A stretch of DNA of 64,000 nucleotides. It comes from Citrobacter koseri ATCC BAA-895. Its GTDB lineage: Bacteria; Pseudomonadota; Gammaproteobacteria; Enterobacterales; Enterobacteriaceae. A program made the translations under genes and the position numbers. The DNA lies in assembly GCF_000018045.1 (NCBI RefSeq), contig NC_009792.1:1984001-2048000 (forward strand), in the 5' to 3' direction. Below are positions 40,901-49,384 of the stretch, one piece after another (positions within the stretch are counted from its first letter, which is position 1; the number at the start of each line of letters is the position of its first letter). Below the pieces are notes generated by a model. The model was given only the letters and a program-made list of their open reading frames with translations, was not told the DNA's origin and did no database searches.

Positions 40901-41891
40901 GCGTTGCCGTTGTCGCCGCAGCAGCGGAGGCAACAGGCTCCGTGACCGAATGCCCATTCAGCAGAGGATCGTATTCCTCATATTCCGGCTGCGTCGCACG
41001 ATGGCCGGAGAACAGCACATCATCAGGATCGGCGGCCACGCCACGCGCGCTGTATTCGATATCGTCTTCATCATCCATACGCTTGCCGGAGAAAAGCGCC
41101 GCATCCGTGTGTCGCCCACGCGGATTGCTGAACTTCTCTGCCAACCGCTTACGGCGCGCCAGTGCGCCACGAAGGATGCGCGCACGTCGGGATTCGCGCT
41201 GTGCGCCCACCGCTTCATCTTCGTATTCGTCATCATCTTCATACTCGTCGTCATCGACCCAGGTGTCATCGCGGCGAGTACGGTTGCTGGCGAAAGTGAG
41301 AATATTCAGCAGCCAGCCACCCAGTTTTTCTGCAATGCTCACCCAGGACCAGCCGGTGAAGAGCGTCAGACCGGCTGCCCAGACGCACAGCAGCGTAATC
41401 GTTCCCCCGCTGCTGTGCAGCAGAGGCTGAAGCGTGGTGCTTAACAGGCTGCCAATGACGCCGCCGGACGCGAAGTACCAGATATCATCAGCATTAATTG
41501 CGGCTAATCCGCAGGAGGTAAGAATCAACGCCAGGACGCCGATAATGCGCAGCGACACGGCAAAATAGTCGATGTAATCGTCGTTGCTCTGGTGCCGCCA
41601 GGCAAACCAGCAGCCGCCAACGATAATCACCGGGATGGTGTAGGCCATCACGCCAAAGATAAAGAACAGCGTGTCAGCCAGCCATGCGCCCGGCGCGCCG
41701 CCCAAATTATGGATAGGCTCATGCCATGCGGTTTGCGACCAACTGGGATCTGAAGGGTTAAAGCTAAGTAAGGCTGCCATCAACCAGACGGCAAAAAGGG
41801 CAATAAGGATCAGCAACGCTTCCAGAAGTCGGCGCCCGCTGCTTAACTTTTTCAATGTGACTTCTTTGTCTTCAGTGTATTCCTGGCTCAA
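37977..41891 (-). CDS. ftsK: DNA translocase FtsK
   Basis: FtsK links cell division to chromosome dimer resolution: four N-terminal membrane helices anchor it at the septum, and a C-terminal hexameric RecA-like motor pumps DNA and activates XerCD at dif. I call a TTG start (TTGAGCCAGGAA), giving about 1,304 residues, because GGAG lies eight bases upstream and the N terminus SQEYTEDKEVTL matches the family; an ATG at 41948 adds 19 atypical residues. A long Pro/Gln linker contains tandem QQPVAPQQQY units around residues 730-785. Walker A (GTTGSGKSVGV) is near residue 966 and the KOPS-reading winged helix is at the C terminus. Confidence 0.95.
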   Translation of the reverse strand: MSQEYTEDKEVTLKKLSSGRRLLEALLILIALFAVWLMAALLSFNPSDPSWSQTAWHEPIHNLGGAPGAWLADTLFFIFGVMAYTIPVIIVGGCWFAWRHQSNDDYIDYFAVSLRIIGVLALILTSCGLAAINADDIWYFASGGVIGSLLSTTLQPLLHSSGGTITLLCVWAAGLTLFTGWSWVSIAEKLGGWLLNILTFASNRTRRDDTWVDDDEYEDDDEYEDEAVGAQRESRRARILRGALARRKRLAEKFSNPRGRHTDAALFSGKRMDDEDDIEYSARGVAADPDDVLFSGHRATQPEYEEYDPLLNGHSVTEPVASAAAATTATQAWAAPVDPVMSAPSVPGAEAASAQPVVEWQPVPGPQTGEPVIAPAPESYPPQPQYAQPQAPHHEPWQQPAPTEPQAQYYAEHAYEQPVPQVQEPAAEQPWHPEPVYPQEPVYQHEPTFEPQSAYPQEPVQDTYYQQQPAVEPPSAVEPEPVAEEIKPARPPLYYFEEVEEKRAREREQLAAWYQPIPEPAKAPEPVKPSAPTAASVPPVESVAAVAPLAAGVKDATLAAGAAASAAPAFSPVSGGAPRPQVKEGIGPQLPRPNRVRVPTRRELASYGIKLPSQRIAEEKARAAGRHQYDAETQYSDDEIDEMQQDELARQFAQSQQHRYGSEYQHDAPQAEDEDAAEAELARQFASSQQQRYAGEQPAGAHPFSLDDFEFSPMKALVDEGPHEPLFTPGVMPEQPVAPQQQYQQPQQPVAPQQQYQQPVAPQQQYQQPQQPVAPQQPYQQPQQPAAPQPQESLIHPLLMRNGDSRPLQKPTTPLPSLDLLTPPPSAVEPVDTFALEQMARLVEARLADFRIKADVVNYSPGPVITRFELNLAPGVKAARISNLSRDLARSLSTVAVRVVEVIPGKPYVGLELPNKKRQTVYLREVLDNAKFRENPSPLTVVLGKDIAGDPVVADLAKMPHLLVAGTTGSGKSVGVNAMILSMLYKAQPEDVRFIMIDPKMLELSVYEGIPHLLTEVVTDMKDAANALRWSVNEMERRYKLMSALGVRNLAGYNEKIAEAARMGRPIPDPYWKPGDSMDAQHPVLEKLPYIVVLVDEFADLMMTVGKKVEELIARLAQKARAAGIHLVLATQRPSVDVITGLIKANIPTRIAFTVSSKIDSRTILDQGGAESLLGMGDMLYSGPNSTMPVRVHGAFVRDQEVHAVVQDWKARGRPQYIDGITSDSESEGGGGGFDGGEELDPLFDQAVSFVTEKRKASISGVQRQFRIGYNRAARIVEQMEAQGIVSEQGHNGNREVLAPPPFE

Positions 41892-42025
41892 AAAAGGCTC
41901 TCCAGGTTTCGGGCTTTTCCTGCCCGATGCTAAAACGGACAACAGCACCGGGTTGCCCCGGCACTGTTGCTGTATGGATTAACAGGAGTGTAATCAAACT
42001 ACGTCGATTTTGCACCTGTTCCGTG

Positions 42026-42520
42026 TTAGCGCGTCTTAATTACCAGACGATTGCTCTGTTTGACTTCTTCCATTACCACGTAAGTACGTGTGTCATTCAC
42101 GCCAGGCAGACGCAGCAGGGTTTCACCCAGCAGCTTACGGTACGCTGACATATCCGGCACGCGTGTTTTCAACAGGTAGTCGAAATCACCGGAAACTAAA
42201 TGACACTCTTGAATTTCTTCAAGTTTTTGTACTGCGGCGTTAAATTGTTCAAACACATCTGGAGCGCCACGATTCAGAGTAATCTCAACAAAAACCAGAA
42301 GTGATGCATCCAGATAATGCGGGTTTAACAGCGCCGTATAGCCCTGAATAAAACCCTGTCTTTCCAGCCGACGGACACGCTCAAGGCAAGGCGTCGGTGA
42401 AAGTCCCACTCGTTTAGAAAGCTCGACGTTAGAAATACGCCCATCCTTTTGCAACTCATTAAGAATGTTACGATCGATACGGTCGAGATCTTTGCCAGGG
42501 CGCTTCTTGCTATCTACCAT
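42026..42520 (-). CDS. lrp: Leucine-responsive regulatory protein Lrp
   Basis: Lrp is the global feast/famine regulator of amino acid metabolism, pili and transport; it forms octamers and hexadecamers tuned by leucine. The 164-residue product has an N-terminal helix-turn-helix (ISNVELSKRVGLSPTPCLERV, cited in part) and a C-terminal RAM ligand-binding domain. It appears identical or nearly so to the E. coli protein. A long upstream gap (548 bases) to the divergent trxB holds its leader. Confidence 0.98.
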   Translation of the reverse strand: MVDSKKRPGKDLDRIDRNILNELQKDGRISNVELSKRVGLSPTPCLERVRRLERQGFIQGYTALLNPHYLDASLLVFVEITLNRGAPDVFEQFNAAVQKLEEIQECHLVSGDFDYLLKTRVPDMSAYRKLLGETLLRLPGVNDTRTYVVMEEVKQSNRLVIKTR

Positions 42521-43067
42521 TATTATTGTCTCTCTGTATTCCTTCCCTACTCCTGCCTGACTCTACTAACATCACTGTTCAGAGTCGATGCCCATCACAA
42601 TAGACCGAACCCAGAGGGATTAACGGCGCGCAATGCCAGGGCCTATGGTGAGAAGACCGTTGCCGGATGGCAGCTATCGACATCACGAATGGCGTCTGTC
42701 CACGCCATGCGTAGATTTCACTAGCCCGGTAAACATGGTGCTTATATGCATGATTATGCAGCACACACATAACACTGTTTTTTTCTTCCAGAAGATGTTT
42801 TCGCAAAACAGCAGGGGATTGTCAAAGCAAAACATCGATTTTTAGTACAACATGCCAGTTATTCATTAAGAGCGGCGCTAAATCGTCATTTTATCACCTT
42901 ATAACTGACCGATTTTAAGTAGAAAGCGTTATATCGCAGCTCTAAATCCGCCCATTCATCGGTTCCTGCTATTACACATATTGTTAACAAAATCGCTATA
43001 CTCTTTTTTTACGTCTGCAAATTCCCTACAATCCTGCCCATTGCCTGCCAACAACTATGGGGATCTC
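42521..43067. other. Long divergent lrp/trxB regulatory region
   Basis: A 547-base gap without a supported gene. For trxB, TATACT at 42997-43002 is a likely -10. On the minus strand TTGACA at 42820-42825 could be the -35 for lrp, but no good -10 follows at normal spacing. Lrp in E. coli has a leader of more than 250 bases and represses itself, which fits the size of this gap. Short frames here (up to 70 codons) show no family resemblance. Confidence 0.55.
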
Positions 43068-44036
43068 ATGGGCACGACCAAACACAGTAAACTGCTTATC
43101 CTGGGTTCTGGACCGGCGGGATATACCGCTGCGGTCTACGCTGCGCGCGCAAACCTGCAACCGGTTCTGATTACCGGTATGGAGAAAGGCGGTCAACTGA
43201 CCACCACGACGGAAGTGGAAAACTGGCCTGGCGATCCGAACGATCTGACCGGGCCGCTGTTGATGGAGCGCATGCACGAACATGCGACGAAATTTGATAC
43301 TGAAATCATCTTCGATCACATCAATAGCGTGGATCTGCAAAACCGTCCTTTCCGTCTGACCGGCGACAGCGGCGAATACACCTGCGATGCGCTGATCATC
43401 GCAACCGGCGCTTCCGCACGCTACCTCGGCCTGCCGTCTGAAGAAGCATTTAAAGGCCGTGGCGTGTCTGCCTGCGCCACCTGCGACGGTTTCTTCTATC
43501 GCAACCAGAAGGTCGCGGTCATCGGCGGCGGCAACACGGCGGTTGAAGAAGCGTTATACCTGGCGAACATCGCCGCTGAAGTGCATTTGATTCACCGTCG
43601 CGACGGCTTCCGCGCCGAAAAAATTCTGATCAAGCGCCTGATGGATAAAGTGGAAAACGGCAACATCGTGCTGCACACCCACCGCACTCTGGAAGAGGTG
43701 ACCGGCGATCAGATGGGCGTTACCGGTTTGCGTCTGCGTGATACGCAAAACCCGGACAACATTGAATCCCTTGACGTTGCAGGCCTGTTTGTCGCCATCG
43801 GCCACAGCCCGAACACCGCGATTTTTGAAGGTCAGCTCGAACTGGAAAACGGCTATATCAAAGTCCAGTCCGGCATCCACGGTAACGCCACGCAGACCAG
43901 CGTTCCCGGCGTGTTCGCCGCAGGCGACGTGATGGACCATATTTATCGTCAGGCAATCACCTCAGCGGGCACAGGTTGCATGGCGGCGCTGGACGCTGAA
44001 CGCTACCTTGACGGTCTGGCTGACGCGTGCAAATAG
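43068..44036 (+). CDS. trxB: Thioredoxin reductase TrxB
   Basis: TrxB is the FAD/NADPH enzyme that reduces thioredoxin. The 322-residue product begins MGTTKHSKLLILGSGPAG with the FAD-binding GxGxxG, has the redox pair CATC at C136 and C139, and the NADPH-binding GGGNTAVEE after it. I chose the ATG preceded by TATGGGGATCTC; an upstream in-frame ATG at 42981 crosses the predicted promoter. It is divergent from lrp and followed by its own terminator. Confidence 0.97.
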   Translation: MGTTKHSKLLILGSGPAGYTAAVYAARANLQPVLITGMEKGGQLTTTTEVENWPGDPNDLTGPLLMERMHEHATKFDTEIIFDHINSVDLQNRPFRLTGDSGEYTCDALIIATGASARYLGLPSEEAFKGRGVSACATCDGFFYRNQKVAVIGGGNTAVEEALYLANIAAEVHLIHRRDGFRAEKILIKRLMDKVENGNIVLHTHRTLEEVTGDQMGVTGLRLRDTQNPDNIESLDVAGLFVAIGHSPNTAIFEGQLELENGYIKVQSGIHGNATQTSVPGVFAAGDVMDHIYRQAITSAGTGCMAALDAERYLDGLADACK

Positions 44037-44060
44037 TTTTTACAAATCAGTAACAAAAGT

Positions 44061-44091
44061 AAAAAAGGCGACTATAAGTCGCCTTTATTTT
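44061..44091 (+). terminator. Intrinsic terminator of trxB
   Basis: AAAAAAGGCGACT, short loop and AGTCGCCTTTATTTTT, 25 bases after the trxB stop. Confidence 0.9.
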
Positions 44092-44149
44092 TGCCCCGTT
44101 GTAACATTGCCGTGCCAAAAATTCCGATAACTCACCTGCTAAGCGTGCA

Positions 44150-45916
44150 ATGAATAAAACCCGTCAAAAAGAATTGACCCGCTGGTTAAAACAGCAAAGT
44201 GTAATTTCCCAACGTTGGCTGAACATTTCACGCCTGTTGGGTTTCGTGAGTGGCGTACTGATTGTCGCTCAGGCCTGGATCATGGCTCGCATTCTCCAGC
44301 ACATGATCATGGACAATATTCCCCGCGAAGCCCTCCTGCTCCCCTTCATCGTACTGATGTTGGTGTTTGTCCTGCGCGCCTGGGTGGTCTGGCTGCGCGA
44401 GCGGGTGGGTTTTCATGCCGGGCAGCATATCCGATTTGAGATCCGCCGCCAGGTGCTGGATCGCCTGCAACAGGCAGGGCCAGCCTGGATTCAGGGTAAA
44501 CCGGCTGGTAGCTGGGCGACGCTGGTGCTGGAGCAGATTGACGATATGCATGATTACTATGCCCGCTATCTGCCGCAAATGGCGCTTGCTGTCTGCGTTC
44601 CCTTGTTGATTGTGGCGGCGATCTTCCCGTCAAACTGGGCCGCCGCGCTGATTTTGCTCGGCACCGCACCGCTGATCCCATTATTTATGGCGATGGTGGG
44701 AATGGGCGCCGCCGACGCTAACCGCCGTAATTTCCAGGCGCTTGCCCGCCTGAGCGGGCATTTCCTCGACCGCTTACGCGGTATGGAAACGCTGCGCATC
44801 TTCGGGCGCGGTGAAGCAGAAACGGAAAGCATTCGTGTCGCTTCACAAGATTTTCGCCAGCGCACAATGGAAGTCCTGCGTCTCGCCTTTTTATCCTCCG
44901 GGGTACTGGAGTTCTTCACGTCGCTGTCCATTGCTCTGGTCGCGGTTTATTTCGGTTTCTCCTACCTCGGCGAACTTAATTTCGGCCATTACGGGACAGG
45001 CGTCACGCTTGCCGCCGGCTTCCTGGCGCTGATTCTGGCGCCGGAGTTTTTCCAGCCACTGCGCGATCTGGGCACCTTTTACCATGCCAAAGCGCAGGCG
45101 GTAGGTGCGGCTGACAGCCTGAAAACCTTTATGGAAACACCTCTCGCTCACCCGGAACGCGGCGATGTCGAACTTTCCGGGAAAGAACCGGTAACCCTTG
45201 AAGCGCAGGATCTGATAATTACCTCGCCGGAAGGTAAAACGCTTGCCGGACCGCTGAATTTCACACTGGCCGCAGGTCAGCGCGCCGTACTGGTTGGTCG
45301 CAGCGGTTCAGGAAAGAGTTCGCTGTTAAACGCGCTGTCTGGCTTTCTCTCTTATCAGGGCTCCCTGTGCATTAACGGCGTTGAACTTCGTGATTTATCC
45401 CCGGAATCCTGGCGAAAACATCTCTCCTGGGTGGGGCAAAACCCACAATTACCGGCTGGCACGCTCCGTGAAAACGTCCTGCTTGCCCGCCCGGATGCCA
45501 GTGAACAAGCGCTACAGGCGGCTCTCGACAGCGCCTGGGTCAGTGAGTTTTTACCTCTGTTGTCGCAAGGTGTAGACACGCCGACTGGCGATCACGCGGG
45601 TCGCCTTTCCGTCGGTCAGGCGCAGCGGGTTGCGGTTGCCCGCGCCCTGCTGAATCCCTGCAAATTGTTGTTGCTGGATGAACCCGCCGCCAGTCTGGAT
45701 GCCCACAGCGAGCAGCGTGTAATGCAGGCGCTGAATGCCGCATCAAAACGCCAGACCACGCTGATGGTAACGCATCAGTTAGAAGATCTTGCCGACTGGG
45801 ACGTGATCTGGGTTATGCAGGACGGGCAAATCATCGAGCAAGGTGATTATGCCCAACTCAGCAGCGCCAACGGCGCGTTTGCGACACTATTGGCTCATCG
45901 TCAGGAGGACATTTAA
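44150..45916 (+). CDS. cydD: Glutathione/cysteine ABC exporter subunit CydD
   Basis: CydD pairs with CydC as a heterodimeric ABC transporter that exports cysteine and glutathione (and has been tied to haem handling), needed for assembly of cytochrome bd. The 588-residue product has six membrane helices and a nucleotide-binding domain with Walker A GRSGSGKSS near residue 382, a signature reading LSVGQ and Walker B LLLLDEPAA. The cydC ATG follows the cydD TAA with no gap. It starts 58 bases after the trxB terminator. Confidence 0.96.
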   Translation: MNKTRQKELTRWLKQQSVISQRWLNISRLLGFVSGVLIVAQAWIMARILQHMIMDNIPREALLLPFIVLMLVFVLRAWVVWLRERVGFHAGQHIRFEIRRQVLDRLQQAGPAWIQGKPAGSWATLVLEQIDDMHDYYARYLPQMALAVCVPLLIVAAIFPSNWAAALILLGTAPLIPLFMAMVGMGAADANRRNFQALARLSGHFLDRLRGMETLRIFGRGEAETESIRVASQDFRQRTMEVLRLAFLSSGVLEFFTSLSIALVAVYFGFSYLGELNFGHYGTGVTLAAGFLALILAPEFFQPLRDLGTFYHAKAQAVGAADSLKTFMETPLAHPERGDVELSGKEPVTLEAQDLIITSPEGKTLAGPLNFTLAAGQRAVLVGRSGSGKSSLLNALSGFLSYQGSLCINGVELRDLSPESWRKHLSWVGQNPQLPAGTLRENVLLARPDASEQALQAALDSAWVSEFLPLLSQGVDTPTGDHAGRLSVGQAQRVAVARALLNPCKLLLLDEPAASLDAHSEQRVMQALNAASKRQTTLMVTHQLEDLADWDVIWVMQDGQIIEQGDYAQLSSANGAFATLLAHRQEDI

Positions 45917-47638
45917 ATGCGTGCCTTGCTACCGTATCTGACGCTGTATAAACGTCATAAGTGGATGTTAACGCTCGGTATTATTCTGGCCATCGTCACG
46001 CTACTGGCCAGTATCGGTTTGCTGACGCTCTCTGGCTGGTTCCTCTCCGCTTCAGCCGTAGTCGGTGTGGCGGGTATCTATAGCTTTAACTACATGCTGC
46101 CGGCTGCTGGCGTACGCGGTGCGGCGATCACCCGTACTGCGGGCCGGTATTTCGAGCGTCTGGTCAGCCATGACGCCACCTTCCGCGTATTGCAACATTT
46201 GCGTATTCATACGTTCAGCAAGCTGCTGCCGCTCTCCCCTGCTGGTCTTGCCCGCTATCGTCAGGGCGAGCTGCTGAACCGCGTCGTCGCCGATGTCGAT
46301 ACGCTGGATCACCTCTACCTGCGCGTTATTTCTCCGCTGGTTGGCGCGTTTGTGGTGATTATGGTGGTCACGCTGGGGCTGAGTGTTCTCGATTTCACCC
46401 TCGCGATTACGCTGGGTGGCATTATGCTGCTGACGCTGTTTATTATGCCTCCGCTCTTCTATCGCGCCGGAAAAAGCACCGGGCAGAACTTAACCCATTT
46501 ACGCGGTCAGTATCGCCAGCAGTTAACCGCCTGGCTACAGGGTCAGGCGGAACTGACAATATTTGGCGCCAGCTCGCGCTATCGGGCACAAATGGAAGCC
46601 ACGGAATTACAGTGGCATGAAGCCCAGCGACGTCAGTCTGAATTAACGGCGCTATCCCAGGCCTTAATGCTGCTGATTGGCGCACTGGCGGTAATGCTAA
46701 TGTTATGGATGGCTTCCGGCGGCGTCGGCAATAACAGCCAGCCTGGCGCGCTGATAGCACTGTTTGTCTTTTGCGCACTGGCGGCATTTGAAGCGCTTGC
46801 CCCCGTTACCGGCGCGTTTCAACATCTTGGCCAGGTCATCGCCTCTGCGCTGCGTATTACCGAACTGACCGAGCAGCAGCCTGAAGTGACCTTCCCGGAT
46901 GACGAAGCAGCGGCTCCCCGGCAGGTAACGCTGACGCTGCGTGACGTTTCATTCAGTTACCCGGAGCAGCCGCAAAAAGCGCTGGATGCCCTTTCTCTGC
47001 AAGTCGCGCCCGGAGAACATATCGCTATTCTCGGACGCACTGGCTGCGGGAAATCGACATTGCTGCAACTGCTCACCCGCGCCTGGGACCCGCAGAGCGG
47101 CGATATTCTGCTTAACGATCAACCGATTTCAACGCTGGATGAAGCAGCCCTGCGTCGCACCATTAGCGTGATGTCGCAGCGAGTACACCTGTTCAGCGCC
47201 ACATTGCGTGACAACCTGCTGCTGGCAGCGCCAGACGCAAACGACGATACGCTCTCAGAGATGCTGCGCCGTGTCGGGCTGGAAAAGCTGCTGGAGGATG
47301 GCGGACTTAACAGCTGGCTAGGCGAAGGCGGACGTCAGCTGTCAGGCGGCGAGCTTCGTCGTCTGGCTATCGCCCGTGCCCTGCTGCACGATGCGCCGCT
47401 CATGCTGCTCGATGAACCCACTGAGGGGCTGGACGCGACAACCGAAAGCCAGATGCTTGAATTGCTGGCAAAGGTTATGCGCGGGAAAACCGTTTTAATG
47501 GTCACGCACCGTCTGCGCGGGTTGTCACGTTTTGATCAAATAATAGTGATGGACAACGGGCAAATTATTGAGCAAGGTAATCACGCAGATCTGTTAGCCA
47601 GGCAGGGTCGTTATTACCAGTTTAAGCAACGTCTGTAA
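45917..47638 (+). CDS. cydC: Glutathione/cysteine ABC exporter subunit CydC
   Basis: CydC is the partner half-transporter of CydD. The 573-residue product has six membrane helices and a nucleotide-binding domain with Walker A GRTGCGKST near residue 373, signature LSGGE and Walker B LMLLDEPTEG. Its ATG directly abuts the cydD stop codon, the tightest possible arrangement and consistent with fixed subunit ratios. aat follows after 44 bases. Confidence 0.96.
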   Translation: MRALLPYLTLYKRHKWMLTLGIILAIVTLLASIGLLTLSGWFLSASAVVGVAGIYSFNYMLPAAGVRGAAITRTAGRYFERLVSHDATFRVLQHLRIHTFSKLLPLSPAGLARYRQGELLNRVVADVDTLDHLYLRVISPLVGAFVVIMVVTLGLSVLDFTLAITLGGIMLLTLFIMPPLFYRAGKSTGQNLTHLRGQYRQQLTAWLQGQAELTIFGASSRYRAQMEATELQWHEAQRRQSELTALSQALMLLIGALAVMLMLWMASGGVGNNSQPGALIALFVFCALAAFEALAPVTGAFQHLGQVIASALRITELTEQQPEVTFPDDEAAAPRQVTLTLRDVSFSYPEQPQKALDALSLQVAPGEHIAILGRTGCGKSTLLQLLTRAWDPQSGDILLNDQPISTLDEAALRRTISVMSQRVHLFSATLRDNLLLAAPDANDDTLSEMLRRVGLEKLLEDGGLNSWLGEGGRQLSGGELRRLAIARALLHDAPLMLLDEPTEGLDATTESQMLELLAKVMRGKTVLMVTHRLRGLSRFDQIIVMDNGQIIEQGNHADLLARQGRYYQFKQRL

Positions 47639-47682
47639 GCTATTATTGAACGATCCGACTTGCGTACTGGAGTTCTGCGGTC

Positions 47683-48387
47683 ATGCGCCTGGTTCAGCTT
47701 TCTCGCCACTCAATCGCCTTCCCCTCGCCGGAAGGCGCGTTACGTGAACCCAATGGTTTATTGGCGCTTGGTGGCGATCTCAGCCCTGCCCGCTTATTGA
47801 TGGCCTATCAGCGGGGTATTTTCCCGTGGTTTTCACCGGGCGACCCGATTCTTTGGTGGTCACCCGATCCTCGCGCTATTTTGCAGCCTGAAACATTACA
47901 CATCAGCCGCAGCATGAAGCGTTTTCACAAACGATCGCCCTATCGCGTCACGCTTAATTATGCGTTTGGTCAGGTTATTGAAGGCTGCGCCAACGATCGT
48001 GACGAAGGAACCTGGATCACGCGCGATGTCGTGGAAGCGTATCACCGCTTACATGAGCTGGGGCATGCGCATTCCATCGAAGTATGGCGACACAACGCGC
48101 TCGTCGGCGGCATGTATGGCGTTTCACAAGGCACCCTGTTTTGCGGCGAATCGATGTTCAGTCGCCAGGAGAACGCCTCCAAAACCGCGCTGCTTGTTTT
48201 TTGCGCTGAATTTATTCGTCAGGGTGGAAAATTAATCGACTGCCAGGTGCTGAATAGCCACACGGCATCGCTTGGCGCTGTCGAAATTCCCCGCAGGCAA
48301 TACCTTGAACATCTGGGATCATTACGGCAACAGCGATTACCGGGTCATTTCTGGGTGCCGCGCACGTTATTTTCGCCTCAGGCGTGA
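47683..48387 (+). CDS. aat: Leucyl/phenylalanyl-tRNA-protein transferase Aat
   Basis: Aat transfers Leu or Phe from tRNA to proteins with N-terminal Arg or Lys, creating primary destabilising residues of the N-end rule. The 234-residue product begins MRLVQLSRHSIAFPSPE and has the family blocks RGIFPWFSPGDPILWWSPDPR (cited in part) and HSIEVW. It shares a pathway with ClpS and ClpA, encoded about 4 kb away in this window: Aat creates the signal, ClpS reads it, ClpAP degrades. Confidence 0.97.
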   Translation: MRLVQLSRHSIAFPSPEGALREPNGLLALGGDLSPARLLMAYQRGIFPWFSPGDPILWWSPDPRAILQPETLHISRSMKRFHKRSPYRVTLNYAFGQVIEGCANDRDEGTWITRDVVEAYHRLHELGHAHSIEVWRHNALVGGMYGVSQGTLFCGESMFSRQENASKTALLVFCAEFIRQGGKLIDCQVLNSHTASLGAVEIPRRQYLEHLGSLRQQRLPGHFWVPRTLFSPQA

Positions 48388-48668
48388 ATGTTTTCGGCAC
48401 ATTTTTTGTCAGGGTGTTATAATTGTGCCGCAGAGCAGGTTATGCCCATTACCCCGCCGCCGTTAAGGAACCGTTCGCGTCAGGTAACGCCCATCGTTTA
48501 TCTCATCGCTCCCTTATACGTTGCGCTTCAAGTGCGGCTTTGCCGTGTTTTTCGGAGTAATGCGCCAAACCTGATTTGCTGCGTTTTAAACGCGCAAATC
48601 TTTACTTATTTAAAGAACTTCGGCATTATCTTGCCGGTTCAAATTACGGTAGTGATACCCCAGAGGAT

Positions 48669-48890
<222 letters not shown>

Positions 48891-48920
48891 TTGTTTTCAC
48901 GCCCGGGTGGCGTAAAGATA

Positions 48921-48948
48921 AAAAAAGGTCGGTTTATCCGGCCTTTTT
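48921..48948 (+). terminator. Intrinsic terminator of infA
   Basis: AAAAAAGGTCGG, TTTAT loop and CCGGCCTTTTT, about 30 bases after the infA stop. Confidence 0.9.
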
Positions 48949-49030
48949 GTTGTCCCTTTCCTGCATGAATACCGTTGATGCGAATTAACATTATTTTTAT
49001 TCCCCGCAGCGTCCCTTCCTTCTACATTCA

Positions 49031-49239
49031 ATACTGAACTGCCTGTACGGCAGTGAACGAAACGCTACGGCGAACAACGGTGATCAACTTTTTCTAAGCT
49101 GCCTGTACGGCAGTGAACAACTTGGCGTGCTGATGGGCGAAGTTCTGCGATTTCTAAGCTGCCTGTACGGCAGTGAACACAGTGTAATTCAGGTTCGACG
49201 CTGGTTTAACGTTTCTAAGCTGCCTGTACGGCAGTGAAC
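49031..49239 (-). CRISPR. Orphan type I-F CRISPR array, 4 repeats and 3 spacers
   Basis: Four 28-base repeats lie at 49031-49058, 49091-49118, 49151-49178 and 49212-49239, separated by spacers of 32, 32 and 33 bases. Read on the minus strand the repeat starts GTTCACTGCC and ends CTTAGAAA, which is the type I-F repeat as I know it from E. coli and Pseudomonas; CTGCC/GGCAG forms the Cas6f stem. Three copies are identical; the one at 49031-49058 has four changes, all in its minus-strand 3' part, as expected for the leader-distal terminal repeat. The leader should therefore be on the right (49240 onwards). No complete cas gene exists in the window. Confidence 0.95.
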
Positions 49240-49384
49240 AGGAATAATATCAGACAATCACGTTGATTTATTGAAGAAAAACGCAACGTCTTCCTGTCAG
49301 ACCCTTTTTCACCCAAGTTATATATATAAAATAAAATCAATAAGTTAGTAACATGAAATAAAAAAGGGTATATTGCGCTCTGTT
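49240..49384 (-). promoter_or_regulatory. Probable leader of the I-F array
   Basis: AT-rich stretch on the leader-proximal side of the array, ending at the stop of the LysR gene. On the minus strand it contains TACCCTTTTTTAT about 125 bases from the first repeat; a similar ACCCTTTTTTTGAG occurs beside the isolated repeat at 52711. An AAATCAACGTGATTG near the repeat loosely resembles an IHF site. Together with 48949-49030, which shows nothing, it completes the 494-base infA-LysR gap. Confidence 0.6.

Noticed and set aside
40125..41444. 439-codon Arg-rich frame antisense to ftsK
   Set aside because: Reverse of the Pro/Gln/Glu-rich FtsK linker; low-complexity artefact.
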